A DNA stretch of 64,000 nt from Flavobacteriales bacterium. Its GTDB lineage: Bacteria > Bacteroidota > Bacteroidia > Flavobacteriales_D > Sanyastnellaceae. Each line of letters starts with the position of its first letter. Positions within the stretch are counted from its first letter, which is position 1. Positions 17,976-27,376 of this stretch are shown one piece after another. Under the pieces are notes generated by a model, which saw only the letters and a list, made by a program, of their open reading frames with translations, was not told the origin of the DNA and did not search any database. Both the position numbers and the translations under genes were made by a program. The stretch is taken from assembly GCA_027491075.1 (NCBI GenBank), contig JAIXWX010000034.1, positions 62,001 to 126,000 of the forward strand, given 5' to 3'.

Positions 17976-18920
17976 ATGACGTTATCCCAGTTTTTTGAGA
18001 ATCTACATTCTAAACTTCTTTCAAAAGAAACCAAGGACAAAGGCGAGCAGGTAATCTTATGGATTGCGCTTCTTAGTTTTATCATTCACCTGCTGATTAT
18101 TGCATTGGCGCATTTCCAAATTATTGCGGTGAATGAATATTCAAATTTATTGAATAATCCTATTGCAGCTATTTATACGCCTTTTTCTTTCATCTTGGTA
18201 TATGAAGTTTATCTGTTAATTTATTATCTACCGAAGTCAACATCAACATACATACTCAAGCAGTATGAGATTATAGCTTTAATTATTATTCGAAGATTAT
18301 TCAAGGATCTTTCGGAACTGTCGCTTTCCTCCGACTGGTTCAGCATAAATAATGATTTACAGTTTACCTATGATTTAGTAGCATCTGTCTTGTTGTTTTA
18401 TTTGATCTACCTTTTCCATATTCAAAAAACAAAGACATATGGAGTATTGGAAAGCTCGAATGAACGCTCTATAAGTCTGGCGAAATTTATACGAGCAAAA
18501 AAGTGGATAGCAACCGCATTGGTTCCGATTCTCTTAATTATCGCCATTTACTCTTTCTGTGACTGGTTCGTAGGAATATTTGAATCGAGTGAAGTGAATC
18601 ATGTTTCATTTAAAAACATAAACAATATTTTCTTTGAACAGTTTTTTAATATCCTCATCGTTGCCGATGTGATTCTGTTGTTGTTTTCGTTTTTTCATAC
18701 AGATGAATTTCATAAAGTAATTCGAAACTCGGGTTTCATCATATCAACGATATTAATCAGAATATCTTTTTCCGTAACTGGAGTAATAAATCTGCTGTTA
18801 ATAGTTGCTGCCATTTTGTTTGGGCTGCTGGTATTGTATATTCATAATAAGTTTGAGAAAAAATTGGCAGATGATAGGGCAGTATTCGATGAATTGAACA
18901 CTAATCTCCCTCGATCTTAG
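17976..18920 (+). CDS. Hypothetical multi-pass membrane protein
   Basis: A 314-residue protein with about seven hydrophobic segments (around residues 26-48, 62-85, 98-106, 130-148, 177-197, 220-240 and 262-292) and a basic/acidic cytoplasmic-looking N-terminus and C-terminus. A pair of hydrophilic loops (KTKTYGVLESSNERSISLAKF and ESSEVNHVSFKNINN) separate the membrane clusters. I recognise no catalytic motif or known transporter signature. A methyltransferase gene follows 49 bases downstream in the same direction, so the two may share a transcript. No function is assigned. Confidence 0.65.
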   Translation: MTLSQFFENLHSKLLSKETKDKGEQVILWIALLSFIIHLLIIALAHFQIIAVNEYSNLLNNPIAAIYTPFSFILVYEVYLLIYYLPKSTSTYILKQYEIIALIIIRRLFKDLSELSLSSDWFSINNDLQFTYDLVASVLLFYLIYLFHIQKTKTYGVLESSNERSISLAKFIRAKKWIATALVPILLIIAIYSFCDWFVGIFESSEVNHVSFKNINNIFFEQFFNILIVADVILLLFSFFHTDEFHKVIRNSGFIISTILIRISFSVTGVINLLLIVAAILFGLLVLYIHNKFEKKLADDRAVFDELNTNLPRS

Positions 18921-18969
18921 TGCGAGTTGATGAGGGGGGGTATTTTTTCTATTTTTAAAAATTGTTAGG

Positions 18970-19653
18970 ATGACTTCAGAATTGATTCAAGATATTATAA
19001 AATGGGATGTGAAATCTTGGTCGTCGGCGCTTTATTTCTGGGAGAAGAATGTAGATTGGTTAAATGTAGAGAAGGGTTTGGAGATAGGAGGGCGGGCAGG
19101 CGGGCTTTCTTTATGGCTAGCATTGAAAGACATCCATGTTGTGTGTTCGGATTTAGAGAGTGTGCAGGATGCTGCTAGCGAACTCCATCAGAAGTATAAG
19201 GTTACTGAGTGTATAAAGTATCAAGACATTGACGCAACGAAGATTCCCTATGAGAATTATTTTGATGTCATAGTTTTTAAGTCTGTAATTGGAGGCATCG
19301 GTAGAAATGATAACTTCGAGATGCAGAAAAAAACGTTTCAAGAAATTTACAAAGCACTGAAGCCTGGAGGTAAATTGTTATTTGCGGAAAATTTAATCGC
19401 CTCTCCTTTTCATCAATTTTTTAGAAAGCGTTTTTTGAATTGGGGAGACTCATGGAGGTATATGTCTTTAGATGAAATGAAAGAGTGCTTGGCGATTTTT
19501 TCATCCTATTCTATAAATACGACGGGCTTTTTGGCCACATTTGGGAGAAATGAAAAACAGAGGAATGTGCTGGCTACTTTTGATGAAGCAGTTTTTAATA
19601 GAATGAGCGTTCGAGATTGGAGGTATATTGGTTACGGTATTGCTGTAAAATGA
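18970..19653 (+). CDS. Class I SAM-dependent methyltransferase
   Basis: A 227-residue soluble protein with a Rossmann-type methyltransferase core: motif I GLEIGGRAGGLSLWLA (about residues 36-51, binds SAM), an acidic VVCSDLES at the end of beta 2, FDVIVFKSVIGG for motif II/IV, and ALKPGGKLLFAENL for motif III. The C-terminal part (RDWRYIGYGIAVK) is not distinctive. The substrate is unknown. Its neighbour upstream is an unknown membrane protein, suggesting modification of a membrane or envelope component, which is only inference. Confidence 0.8.
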   Translation: MTSELIQDIIKWDVKSWSSALYFWEKNVDWLNVEKGLEIGGRAGGLSLWLALKDIHVVCSDLESVQDAASELHQKYKVTECIKYQDIDATKIPYENYFDVIVFKSVIGGIGRNDNFEMQKKTFQEIYKALKPGGKLLFAENLIASPFHQFFRKRFLNWGDSWRYMSLDEMKECLAIFSSYSINTTGFLATFGRNEKQRNVLATFDEAVFNRMSVRDWRYIGYGIAVK

Positions 19654-19674
19654 TGATTATTAAAATAGTGAATT

Positions 19675-20211
19675 TTGAGAACTCTTAACATTTTATACAT
19701 TCTCGCGCTGATTTTGAACTTATCTAATTCTACCTATTCACAAGAGGTGGACTGTAGAGATTTTTTAGTGCTAGGCATGAGCCCCAACTCCCAAAATCCT
19801 AATGAATATTTTGTAATTATCCAGTTTTCTGCCAGTGGGGATGTGTTTATAGATTATCCTTAGGTTTCGGCTGTAATTGATTGCGCTGGCGATACCATTG
19901 CAATCTGAGAAATTTCTCTAGACACCTGTTCCTTATCATTTGGGTCAAATAACATAGTCGATATTTCTAGTAATGCTGAAAGTAAGTTCTTGATTTATCC
20001 AAATCCTGTAAGAGACATTATTACAGTCACATCGAATAGTGGAGAGGAAGAAACAAATTATGTGATCTACGACGCACTGGGAAAGGAAGTGCTCAAGGGA
20101 AGATTGAATTCTTTGAATTAAATAATTTCTGTAGAAGAACTTCCATCTGGGATGTACTTCATGAGATTTAAAAATGAATCGAACGAAACGAAACGGTTTA
20201 TTAAAGAGTAG
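19675..20211 (+). pseudogene. Decayed T9SS cargo gene with three in-frame stop codons
   Basis: One continuous frame encodes a signal peptide (RTLNILYILALILNLSNS...YSQ), a short Cys-containing body (QEVDCRDFLVLGMSP, VSAVIDCAGDTIAI) and a T9SS type A sorting domain (FLIYPNPVRDIITVTS, IYDALGKEVLKG, ELPSGMYFMRFKNE) up to the final TAG at 20209. It is interrupted by TAG 19861-19863, TGA 19906-19908 and TAA 20119-20121, with no frameshift. No in-frame ATG starts it; TTG 19675 directly follows an in-frame stop. Each internal stop is one C-to-T change from Gln or Arg. The body also seems shorter than related secreted proteins I recall, suggesting an internal deletion after GDTIA. I judge it a recent pseudogene. 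Confidence 0.8.
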
Positions 20212-20232
20212 ATTAAGATAGGACTTTCTACG

Positions 20233-22710
20233 CTAGAGTGGATCAACATCAATTGAAATACGCGTACTTAAGAAACTTTTTTCGGAAGTTAGCTCTTTAA
20301 GGAGAGCATATATCTGGGCTTTTCTCAAGTTCAATTGCTTGTTTTTGGGTTGTTTTAGTAGCACTTGATAAATGTAATAATCGTTGATTCGAGGGATCAG
20401 ATTTTTTTCTGGACCCAGAACCAATTCTTCACCAAGAGCGATGATTCTCTTAACCGCCTCTTGAGCTGCTTTTTGTGCAACAGATTCCTCCTTGTGCCGA
20501 ATATTTATTCGGGTGAGTCTGACAAAAGGAGGATAAATGAATTGCCTTCTTTCTTCTATTTCTTTTTCATAAAGAAGATCATATTCGTTGCGCTGAATGA
20601 TGTCGAAGAGCCAATGGTCGGGTTTGTAGGTTTGAATAATTACTTTTCCCTTTTTATCCCGTCTTCCGGCTCTGCCGCTAACTTGTGTGATGAGCTGATA
20701 ACTGCGTTCAATGCTTCGATAATCAGGGAAATTCATCATCTTATCGGCATTCATAATTCCAACTAAAGAGACATTGTCAAAATCGAGACCTTTAGTAACC
20801 ATTTGGGTACCAACAAGAATATCGATTCTTCTCGTTTCGAAATTTTCAATGATGGTTTGATGACTATTTTTATTCCGTGTCGTTTCTAAATCCATTCTTT
20901 GCACCGCCGCGTCTGGGAATATTTCTTGGATATCTTCTTCGATCTTTTCAGTTCCAAAACCGAGCATTCGTAAATCATTGCTACCACAAGATGAACAGGT
21001 TTTAGGTGGACTCATGTGGTATCCACAATAATGACAGCGCAGAGAATGTTGGTATTTGTGATAGGTGAGGCTCACGTCGCAACGCGAGCACATGGGCACC
21101 CATTGGCAATCTGCGCACTCCCACAGCGGTGTATATCCTCTTCTATTTTGAAATAGAATAATTTGTTCTTTTTTCTCGAGCGCTTCGCGCATGGCTTCAA
21201 TCATGACGGAAGTAAAACTTCCCTGCATGGATTTATTCTTCAGATCTCTTCGAATGTCGGCCAGCTCAATAGCAGGAAGACTTACACCCCCGAATCGTTC
21301 TGTCATTTTCACTAATCCATAACGGTCATTGTGGGCATTCCATGTGGTTTCTATGGCAGGTGTTGCACTACCTAGAAGTGCTTTGGCCTTGAATAATGAG
21401 GCGAGAACGATAGCCGTATCTCTCGCGTTGTACCTTGGGGCGGGATCGTATTGCTTATAACTATTTTCATGCTCTTCATCCACTATGATTAAGCCTAATC
21501 TTCGAAAAGGTAAAAAGATGGAACTGCGGGCACCTACGATTAAGTCGTATTCTCCAGGTATATGCGACATTACTTTTTTCCATACCTCCGTTCTTTCATT
21601 GTCGCTATAGCCGCTGTGATAAATACCAACATGCTTTCCGAAGTGTGCACGGAGACGCTGAATGATTTGGGTGGTTAAAGCAATTTCAGGGAGAAGAAAT
21701 AGAACTTGTTGTCCCTTGCGAAGTGTTTCTTCTATCAAATGAATGTAGACTTCTGTCTTTCCGCTAGAAGTTACACCGTGTAACAATATTACTTCCTTTT
21801 GCTCAAATTGATCCTTGACTTCTTGAAGGGCTCGTTCTTGTGAGTCGGATAGTGGTTTTGCCGATAGAGCGGGAATATCCATAGAAGATAGTCTTCCTAC
21901 TTCTACGGTGCGGAGTTCAAGAATTTTTTTCTCAATGAAATACTGTACGCTGGTATTATTGGCTTTTGCTACTTTTTGGAGGTGCAGCCGATCTACTTGC
22001 TTATGCTTGCCTTCATCGTAAGCAGACAATTGAAGAAAGGACAGTAATACATCGCTTTTTTTATGGGCATTTTTTTTCTCAAAAAGGTCAAACCATGTTT
22101 TAATTTTTTCATCCGAATTCGCTTCGGGGCCTAAGGTCAAGAAGTCGACTGTTCTTGGTTTGAACTTTTCTTTTATTTCATCTTCAGCAGCGATTATTTT
22201 TTTATCGATCAGAGATTTAATTATGGATCTTGGATTCTTAAGTTGAACCACCTCAGCCACTTCATCTATCGTAAGTGCTCCTCGATGGATCATAGCTTCT
22301 ATGATTGCATTTTCTTTTTCAGAAATGATTTCTGCTGCTTCAACTATCCTTGATAAGACAAACTTTGTTTCGCTGCTTAGTTTTAATCCACCGGGGAGCG
22401 CAGCATTCATGACGTCGCCCATGGTTGCGCAATAATAACTGGCCATCCACTCCCATAATTGCAATTGCTCGTTGGTTACAATGGGCGACTCGTCTAAAAT
22501 CTCTTCTATGTAACGGGCTTCATAGCCTGTAGGAACGTTGTTGTGAATGGCACAAACAACACCAGAGTAGCGCTTGGATTTACCAATAGTAACAATGACC
22601 CTTACTCCTATTTGTAGCAGATTATTCATCTCCCTAGGGAGACGGTAAGTAAGCACTTTGGGCAATGCCAAAGGAAGAATGATATCTGCAAAAAAAGTCT
22701 CGCGTTCCAC
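20233..22710 (-). CDS. priA: Replication restart helicase PriA (primosomal protein N')
   Basis: An 825-residue 3'-5' superfamily 2 helicase that reloads the replisome at stalled forks. Visible parts are the N-terminal 3'-DNA-end binding domain (FADIILPLALPKVLTYRLP), Walker A LLHGVTSSGKTEVY, the DEEH box in LIIVDEEHENSYKQYD, the GSATPAIE motif III, the paired zinc-binding cysteines (CADCQWVPMCSRC, LRCHYCG, TCSSCG) inserted between helicase lobes, and the TQMVTKGLDFD and QVSGRAGR motifs. The start is GTG at 22710; TAATTTGCACCC lies immediately upstream and resembles a -7 box, so the message may be nearly leaderless. Confidence 0.96.
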   Translation of the reverse strand: MERETFFADIILPLALPKVLTYRLPREMNNLLQIGVRVIVTIGKSKRYSGVVCAIHNNVPTGYEARYIEEILDESPIVTNEQLQLWEWMASYYCATMGDVMNAALPGGLKLSSETKFVLSRIVEAAEIISEKENAIIEAMIHRGALTIDEVAEVVQLKNPRSIIKSLIDKKIIAAEDEIKEKFKPRTVDFLTLGPEANSDEKIKTWFDLFEKKNAHKKSDVLLSFLQLSAYDEGKHKQVDRLHLQKVAKANNTSVQYFIEKKILELRTVEVGRLSSMDIPALSAKPLSDSQERALQEVKDQFEQKEVILLHGVTSSGKTEVYIHLIEETLRKGQQVLFLLPEIALTTQIIQRLRAHFGKHVGIYHSGYSDNERTEVWKKVMSHIPGEYDLIVGARSSIFLPFRRLGLIIVDEEHENSYKQYDPAPRYNARDTAIVLASLFKAKALLGSATPAIETTWNAHNDRYGLVKMTERFGGVSLPAIELADIRRDLKNKSMQGSFTSVMIEAMREALEKKEQIILFQNRRGYTPLWECADCQWVPMCSRCDVSLTYHKYQHSLRCHYCGYHMSPPKTCSSCGSNDLRMLGFGTEKIEEDIQEIFPDAAVQRMDLETTRNKNSHQTIIENFETRRIDILVGTQMVTKGLDFDNVSLVGIMNADKMMNFPDYRSIERSYQLITQVSGRAGRRDKKGKVIIQTYKPDHWLFDIIQRNEYDLLYEKEIEERRQFIYPPFVRLTRINIRHKEESVAQKAAQEAVKRIIALGEELVLGPEKNLIPRINDYYIYQVLLKQPKNKQLNLRKAQIYALLKELTSEKSFLSTRISIDVDPL

Positions 22711-22778
22711 GGGTGCAAATTAATGCAGAGCGGTGAACGCGAGACAGACTTGTTATATGATTTTGGAATAATTAATTC

Positions 22779-25700
22779 CTATCTCACCATGATCTTCTCC
22801 GTATAGACAGAATCTATTGTTCTAGCTTGGACAATGTACATTCCTGTAGCCAAAGAAGAAGTAGGTAAATCAAAGTTATAGGCTGCACCACCTATGGTAT
22901 CCCCGCGATAAACGGCATGCACCATTTGGCCGCTCATGTTATACACTTCTATGATCACTTCCACTGCTTCTGGAGCTTTCCAAGTGATGTTGAACTCAGT
23001 TTCTGTCTCAGGAACTACTTTGAAAGGAGCGAAAGTAAAATTATCTCCATTTTCTACCAGAGTAATTACTTGCACATAACAAGTTTGATTCCCGGCGCAG
23101 TCAACAGCACACCAAGTACGTTCTACACTCGGACAAAGACTTACTCCAATAAATTCTTCTTGGAAGTCGACGGGAAGATTTCCTCCACATACATCTTCTG
23201 CACTCAATGCAGGGACAGGAGGTAGATTGTCTGAACAAGAGATGATTAAATCTTCTGGAGTGCCAACGAGAACAGGAGCGGTGTTGTCTTCCGCAATAAC
23301 AGTTTGAGTGAATGAAGATTCATTGCCACATGCATCGGTTGCAATCCATGTACGCGTGAACAAAAATCCACACTCGAATACTTCTGTTGTTGCGGCTAGT
23401 GAAACTGGAACTAGGCCGCTACAGTTGTCTTGTGCAAAAATGAAAACATCTGGAGCATCTTCTCCACACTCAATGAAAACTTCTGATGGAGGAAGATTCT
23501 GCAATACTGGAGGAGTGGTATCTATTAATTGAACAGTTTGAGTAAGGGTAGATACATTACCACACGCATCGATCGCGGTATAGGTGCGCTCAAGCAAACC
23601 ACCGCAGCCAGGTTCAATTTCTATATCTTCAAAAAATAATTCAACACTTGAGCAAGCGTCTTGAACATTCACCAAAGGCGATTGATTGTTGTTACAAGTG
23701 ATTTGAATGAATGATGGTGTATCAAAAAACGCTGGCGCTGTATTATCGGTGATAGTAATGGTCTGCGCATAAATGGTAGAGTTTCCACAATTATCAAAAG
23801 CGCGATACAGCCTGAAAATGGTACTTTCACCAGGACATTCTCCAGGGAATGTTAAGTCTGTTGTAGAAACAATTACCTGACCCGCACATTGATCTATTGC
23901 GATCACTGTTTCGGGTTGAGGAATGGTTTCTCCGCATTCCAAATTGATATCAGCGGGGAAACTTTGAAGAACAGGAGGAGTGGTGTCACTGAAAATGATG
24001 GTTTGTGAAAACTCAGAACTGTTGCCGCATTCGTCGGTTGCAATCCACGTCCTCACCACTGTGTTCTCACATTGATTTCCTGTATTGGTTTCAGAATAGC
24101 TCAAATTTACAGAGCCGCCTGTGCACTCATCTACTGCAATGGGCTCAATGAAAGGAGCGATTTGTCCACATTCCAATTCCACTATGGCATTAGGAGTGGA
24201 AGTAAATTCTGGAGCCGTGTTATCGATTACTTGAATTTCCCATGTTTGAATAAAACCATTTCCACACTCGTCTTGTACAAACCAGCGGCGTACAATAACA
24301 TATTCGTTCTGACAATCGCCTTGAACTACAAATGGCTCTAGTGGAAGAATATTTACGCTGCTGCAGTTATCTGTATATTCAGGAGTGAAGTTTTCAGGAA
24401 TGTTATTGCAATTTACGACAATAGATTCTAACGGACTCGTCAATTGTGGTGCTTCTAGGTCACGAATTGTAATTGTCTGAGTGAAGCTAGTAGTATTGCC
24501 GCAAGCATCGCTAGCAGTATATACTCGAGTGAAACTGCCTGCGCAATCGAACAGTGGTTGATCAATTACCGTAGTCGTCGTCTCAGAACAATTATCAGAA
24601 GCGATAGGAGCCACAATATCTCCAGCGACACAATCAAAGACGTATTCTAAAGGAGCTTGAGAAAAAACAGGCGCTTCGTTGTCTTCGAATGTGAATAAAA
24701 TTTGCGTCTCCGCCGCGTTACCGCATCCATCTGTTGCGATGAAAGTACGTGCTACTTGGAAACCGCATTCGAGTGGGGTGATAAGATCGCTATACGTTAC
24801 TTCAACACTAGAACAAGCATCGTCTGCAGCGGGTAATTGTACTTCGCTATCTAATTCTCCGCATGAGAAGGTTCCACCTTCTGGTACAGATATAAATACA
24901 GGAGGAGTATCGTCAACGTAGGTAATGGTTTGACTTTGTTCTGCCACATTTCCGCATCCGTCTGTGCTGGTCCAGGTGCGAATCACAACAAAACCGCATT
25001 CATTCTCGAAGGTTTGAGCAGAAAGACTCACTACACTCAATCCGTCGCAGTTGTCGATGGCAAAAACGTTGTCGCCAGGTGCGTCCGTTCCGCATGAAAG
25101 AGTAGTGTTTGCTGGAATATTGAAAAGAACTGGAGCAGTATTATCTTGAGCGGTGATGGTCCAAGTTTGGATAGTGGTATTGCCACATTCATCCATGAGC
25201 GTATACACACGTTGAATGATAAATTCATTGCCGCAATCGCCTGGATTGATGATCTCTTCCATTGAGAGTTGAGCGTTACCGCAACCTTCTGTAAATTCAA
25301 TTACAGGTTGGGCACTTTCATCCCACAAGCCACACTCCACAGTGATGTCTGATGGAAACACTGTGAACTCAGGTGCTCCTAATCCAAACAACTGAAGTGT
25401 TTGAGTGGCGTTTGAAGAATTGCCGCATCCATCAGTTGCAGTGTAGGTACGAAGGATGGTTCCGTTGCATCCTTCTTCTAGAATTTCATCGGTGAAAGTG
25501 ATAGTAAACGAACTGCAATCATCATTGGCAGTGACGAATAGCTGATTAATTTCTTCGCAGTTCACTTCTATTTCAGACGCATACTCTTCAAACATCGGAG
25601 CTGTGATATCGCTGGCTAGCCATACTTGATTGGTGTAAGAGCTGTTTCCACAAGCATCGGTAGCTCTCCAGTACTTAGTAAAATCAGTAGTGCCGCACTC

Positions 25701-26456
25701 GTCGCTTATCTCGTTGCATGCTGCATTAGCATTGATATCTCCATGACCTGAAATAGTATTGCCATTTACATTTCCATTGTAAAAGAACCAACCACTGATT
25801 CCATTCGCCATGTTCTTATTGTTGGCGGCTATGCCCACTTGAAAACCGTAATAGTAGTTGGAGGGCTGATGAGTGAGTTGGAGTGTGCTTCCTGCTAGGT
25901 CGCCAGTACCGGAGAGATAACAGAATCCAGGTGCCATTTCATAGTAGGCCCAGTCTAAAAAATTATTTCCTGCGATATTCAAATCGTCTTTATATGATCT
26001 CCCTTGAGAAGACCAGCCTGACCAGTCGGTGCCATTGTGAAGCAACATAAACACGTCAAATCCCCAATTGGAGTTTGCAGCCGAACGAATATGTCCAGTA
26101 ATCAAGGCGTAACCGCCTTCCATCTGAGTCAGTGTTCCTACTTGATCAAAATTCCAAACCACATTGCTAGGATGCACTCCTGGAAGCCAAATGGCCCAGT
26201 CTTGTCCAGGACCAAATGCAGTAGTGAGATCACAAGAATGAGTGACCTGTCCTGTAGGCACCACTATGGATTGGACGGATGCGATCGCGCAGCAATCTGA
26301 TAAGGCATTCACTTCTGAGAACTCCGGAGAGGAGATGGAGCAGTCCGCGTTGATGACCGAAGGAAACTCCGAGAAAGAGGGCAAGCATTGGCTTTGTGCA
26401 AATGAAAATGCCAAGCACAGCAATGCCGAACATAGAAAGTTTAGGTTTGATTTCAT
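22779..26456 (-). CDS. Secreted HYR-like repeat protein with T9SS type A sorting domain
   Basis: A 1225-residue exported protein with signal peptide (cleavage near FAQSQ). Residues about 50-270 look like a lectin-like or laminin G-like module without a motif I can name. From about 270 to 1130 there are about 11 tandem Ig-like units of 75-85 residues, each opening with a variant of DNTAPVF/DTTPPVL and containing ATDACGNSS and spaced cysteines, as in HYR-type surface repeats. The C-terminus (EVYNMSGQMVHAVYRG, SLATGMYIVQART, EKIMVR) is a T9SS type A sorting domain, so the product is probably surface-anchored. No neighbour explains its function. Confidence 0.87.
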   Translation of the reverse strand: MKSNLNFLCSALLCLAFSFAQSQCLPSFSEFPSVINADCSISSPEFSEVNALSDCCAIASVQSIVVPTGQVTHSCDLTTAFGPGQDWAIWLPGVHPSNVVWNFDQVGTLTQMEGGYALITGHIRSAANSNWGFDVFMLLHNGTDWSGWSSQGRSYKDDLNIAGNNFLDWAYYEMAPGFCYLSGTGDLAGSTLQLTHQPSNYYYGFQVGIAANNKNMANGISGWFFYNGNVNGNTISGHGDINANAACNEISDECGTTDFTKYWRATDACGNSSYTNQVWLASDITAPMFEEYASEIEVNCEEINQLFVTANDDCSSFTITFTDEILEEGCNGTILRTYTATDGCGNSSNATQTLQLFGLGAPEFTVFPSDITVECGLWDESAQPVIEFTEGCGNAQLSMEEIINPGDCGNEFIIQRVYTLMDECGNTTIQTWTITAQDNTAPVLFNIPANTTLSCGTDAPGDNVFAIDNCDGLSVVSLSAQTFENECGFVVIRTWTSTDGCGNVAEQSQTITYVDDTPPVFISVPEGGTFSCGELDSEVQLPAADDACSSVEVTYSDLITPLECGFQVARTFIATDGCGNAAETQILFTFEDNEAPVFSQAPLEYVFDCVAGDIVAPIASDNCSETTTTVIDQPLFDCAGSFTRVYTASDACGNTTSFTQTITIRDLEAPQLTSPLESIVVNCNNIPENFTPEYTDNCSSVNILPLEPFVVQGDCQNEYVIVRRWFVQDECGNGFIQTWEIQVIDNTAPEFTSTPNAIVELECGQIAPFIEPIAVDECTGGSVNLSYSETNTGNQCENTVVRTWIATDECGNSSEFSQTIIFSDTTPPVLQSFPADINLECGETIPQPETVIAIDQCAGQVIVSTTDLTFPGECPGESTIFRLYRAFDNCGNSTIYAQTITITDNTAPAFFDTPSFIQITCNNNQSPLVNVQDACSSVELFFEDIEIEPGCGGLLERTYTAIDACGNVSTLTQTVQLIDTTPPVLQNLPPSEVFIECGEDAPDVFIFAQDNCSGLVPVSLAATTEVFECGFLFTRTWIATDACGNESSFTQTVIAEDNTAPVLVGTPEDLIISCSDNLPPVPALSAEDVCGGNLPVDFQEEFIGVSLCPSVERTWCAVDCAGNQTCYVQVITLVENGDNFTFAPFKVVPETETEFNITWKAPEAVEVIIEVYNMSGQMVHAVYRGDTIGGAAYNFDLPTSSLATGMYIVQARTIDSVYTEKIMVR

Positions 26457-26552
26457 TGTAATGAGGTTAGATTAAGCTCAGAACAAATTAAAGTATTATT
26501 AATGAGTTAGTTTACATTAAGAAACGGGATGTTATCAACTTTTTTGCTAACC

Positions 26553-26585
26553 AAAAAAAAACCACCTAGCCGAAGGCCAGGTGGT
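26553..26585 (-). terminator. Rho-independent terminator after clpP
   Basis: On the minus strand ACCACCT and AGGTGGT form a seven-base stem extended by GCC/GGC across one mismatch, with a TTC loop, followed by a run of nine T (26553-26561). It lies 24 bases after the clpP stop and is a textbook intrinsic terminator. Confidence 0.9.
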
Positions 26586-26609
26586 CATAATATCCTGATA
26601 ACAAATAAA

Positions 26610-27290
26610 CTATTTCTTCTTTTCTAAAACTTCGTCAATCATGCCGTAGTCCTTTGCTTCTTGGGCTATCATCCAATAATCGCGGTCACTGTCTCCCCAT
26701 ACTTTATCATAGGTTTGGCCGCTGTGGGTTGCAATGATATCGTAAAGTTCTTTTTTCAACTTTTGAATTTCGCGAGCAGTGATTTCAATATCGCTGGCTT
26801 GACCTCTTGCACCTCCTAATGGTTGATGAATCATCACTCGAGAGTGCTTCAAACCAGTGCGTTTTCCTTTTTCTCCTGCGCAAAGCAAAACTGCCCCCAT
26901 AGATGCAGCCATTCCTGTGCATATCGTGGCTACGTGAGGATTAATGTATTGCATGGTGTCGTAAATGCCTAATCCAGCATATACACTTCCACCTGGGGAA
27001 TTGATGTAAATCTGAATGTCTTTTTTCGAGTCTGCGCTTTCTAAAAAAAGCAATTGTGCTTGAACGATATTAGCGATATAATCATCGATTTCGGTTCCTA
27101 GGAAAATAATTCTGTCGGCCATTAATCTTGAAAACACATCTACTTCACGAAATGGCATGTTTCGCTCTTCAATAACGGTTCTGGTCATCATTTCAGGACC
27201 GTACATGTGGCTGATCACATCAGAGGCCACAGTACTATTGATTCCATGATGCTTCACCGCGTAATTGGTAAATTCTTTGCGGGTAATCAT
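26610..27290 (-). CDS. clpP: ATP-dependent Clp protease proteolytic subunit
   Basis: A 226-residue serine protease subunit that assembles into the tetradecameric Clp chamber with ClpX or ClpC. The catalytic triad is visible: Ser130 in GMAASMGA, His155 in RVMIHQPLGG and Asp204 in DRDYWM. IYINSPGGSVYAGLGIYDTM is the oxyanion-hole and substrate groove region. The frame stays open 67 codons further upstream, but that extension is low-complexity and basic; the ATG at 27290 gives MITRKEFTNYAVKHHG, matching the usual Bacteroidota start. CGAATGTA at 27312-27319 (TACATTCG on the coding strand) is a plausible -7 element. Confidence 0.95.
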   Translation of the reverse strand: MITRKEFTNYAVKHHGINSTVASDVISHMYGPEMMTRTVIEERNMPFREVDVFSRLMADRIIFLGTEIDDYIANIVQAQLLFLESADSKKDIQIYINSPGGSVYAGLGIYDTMQYINPHVATICTGMAASMGAVLLCAGEKGKRTGLKHSRVMIHQPLGGARGQASDIEITAREIQKLKKELYDIIATHSGQTYDKVWGDSDRDYWMIAQEAKDYGMIDEVLEKKK

Positions 27291-27376
27291 AATATTATTG
27301 TTTGTTTGGGACGAATGTATAAAGAAGGAGGCGACAATCGCCGAATTCGTGTTTTTTATGAAAAACAATGGAATGT

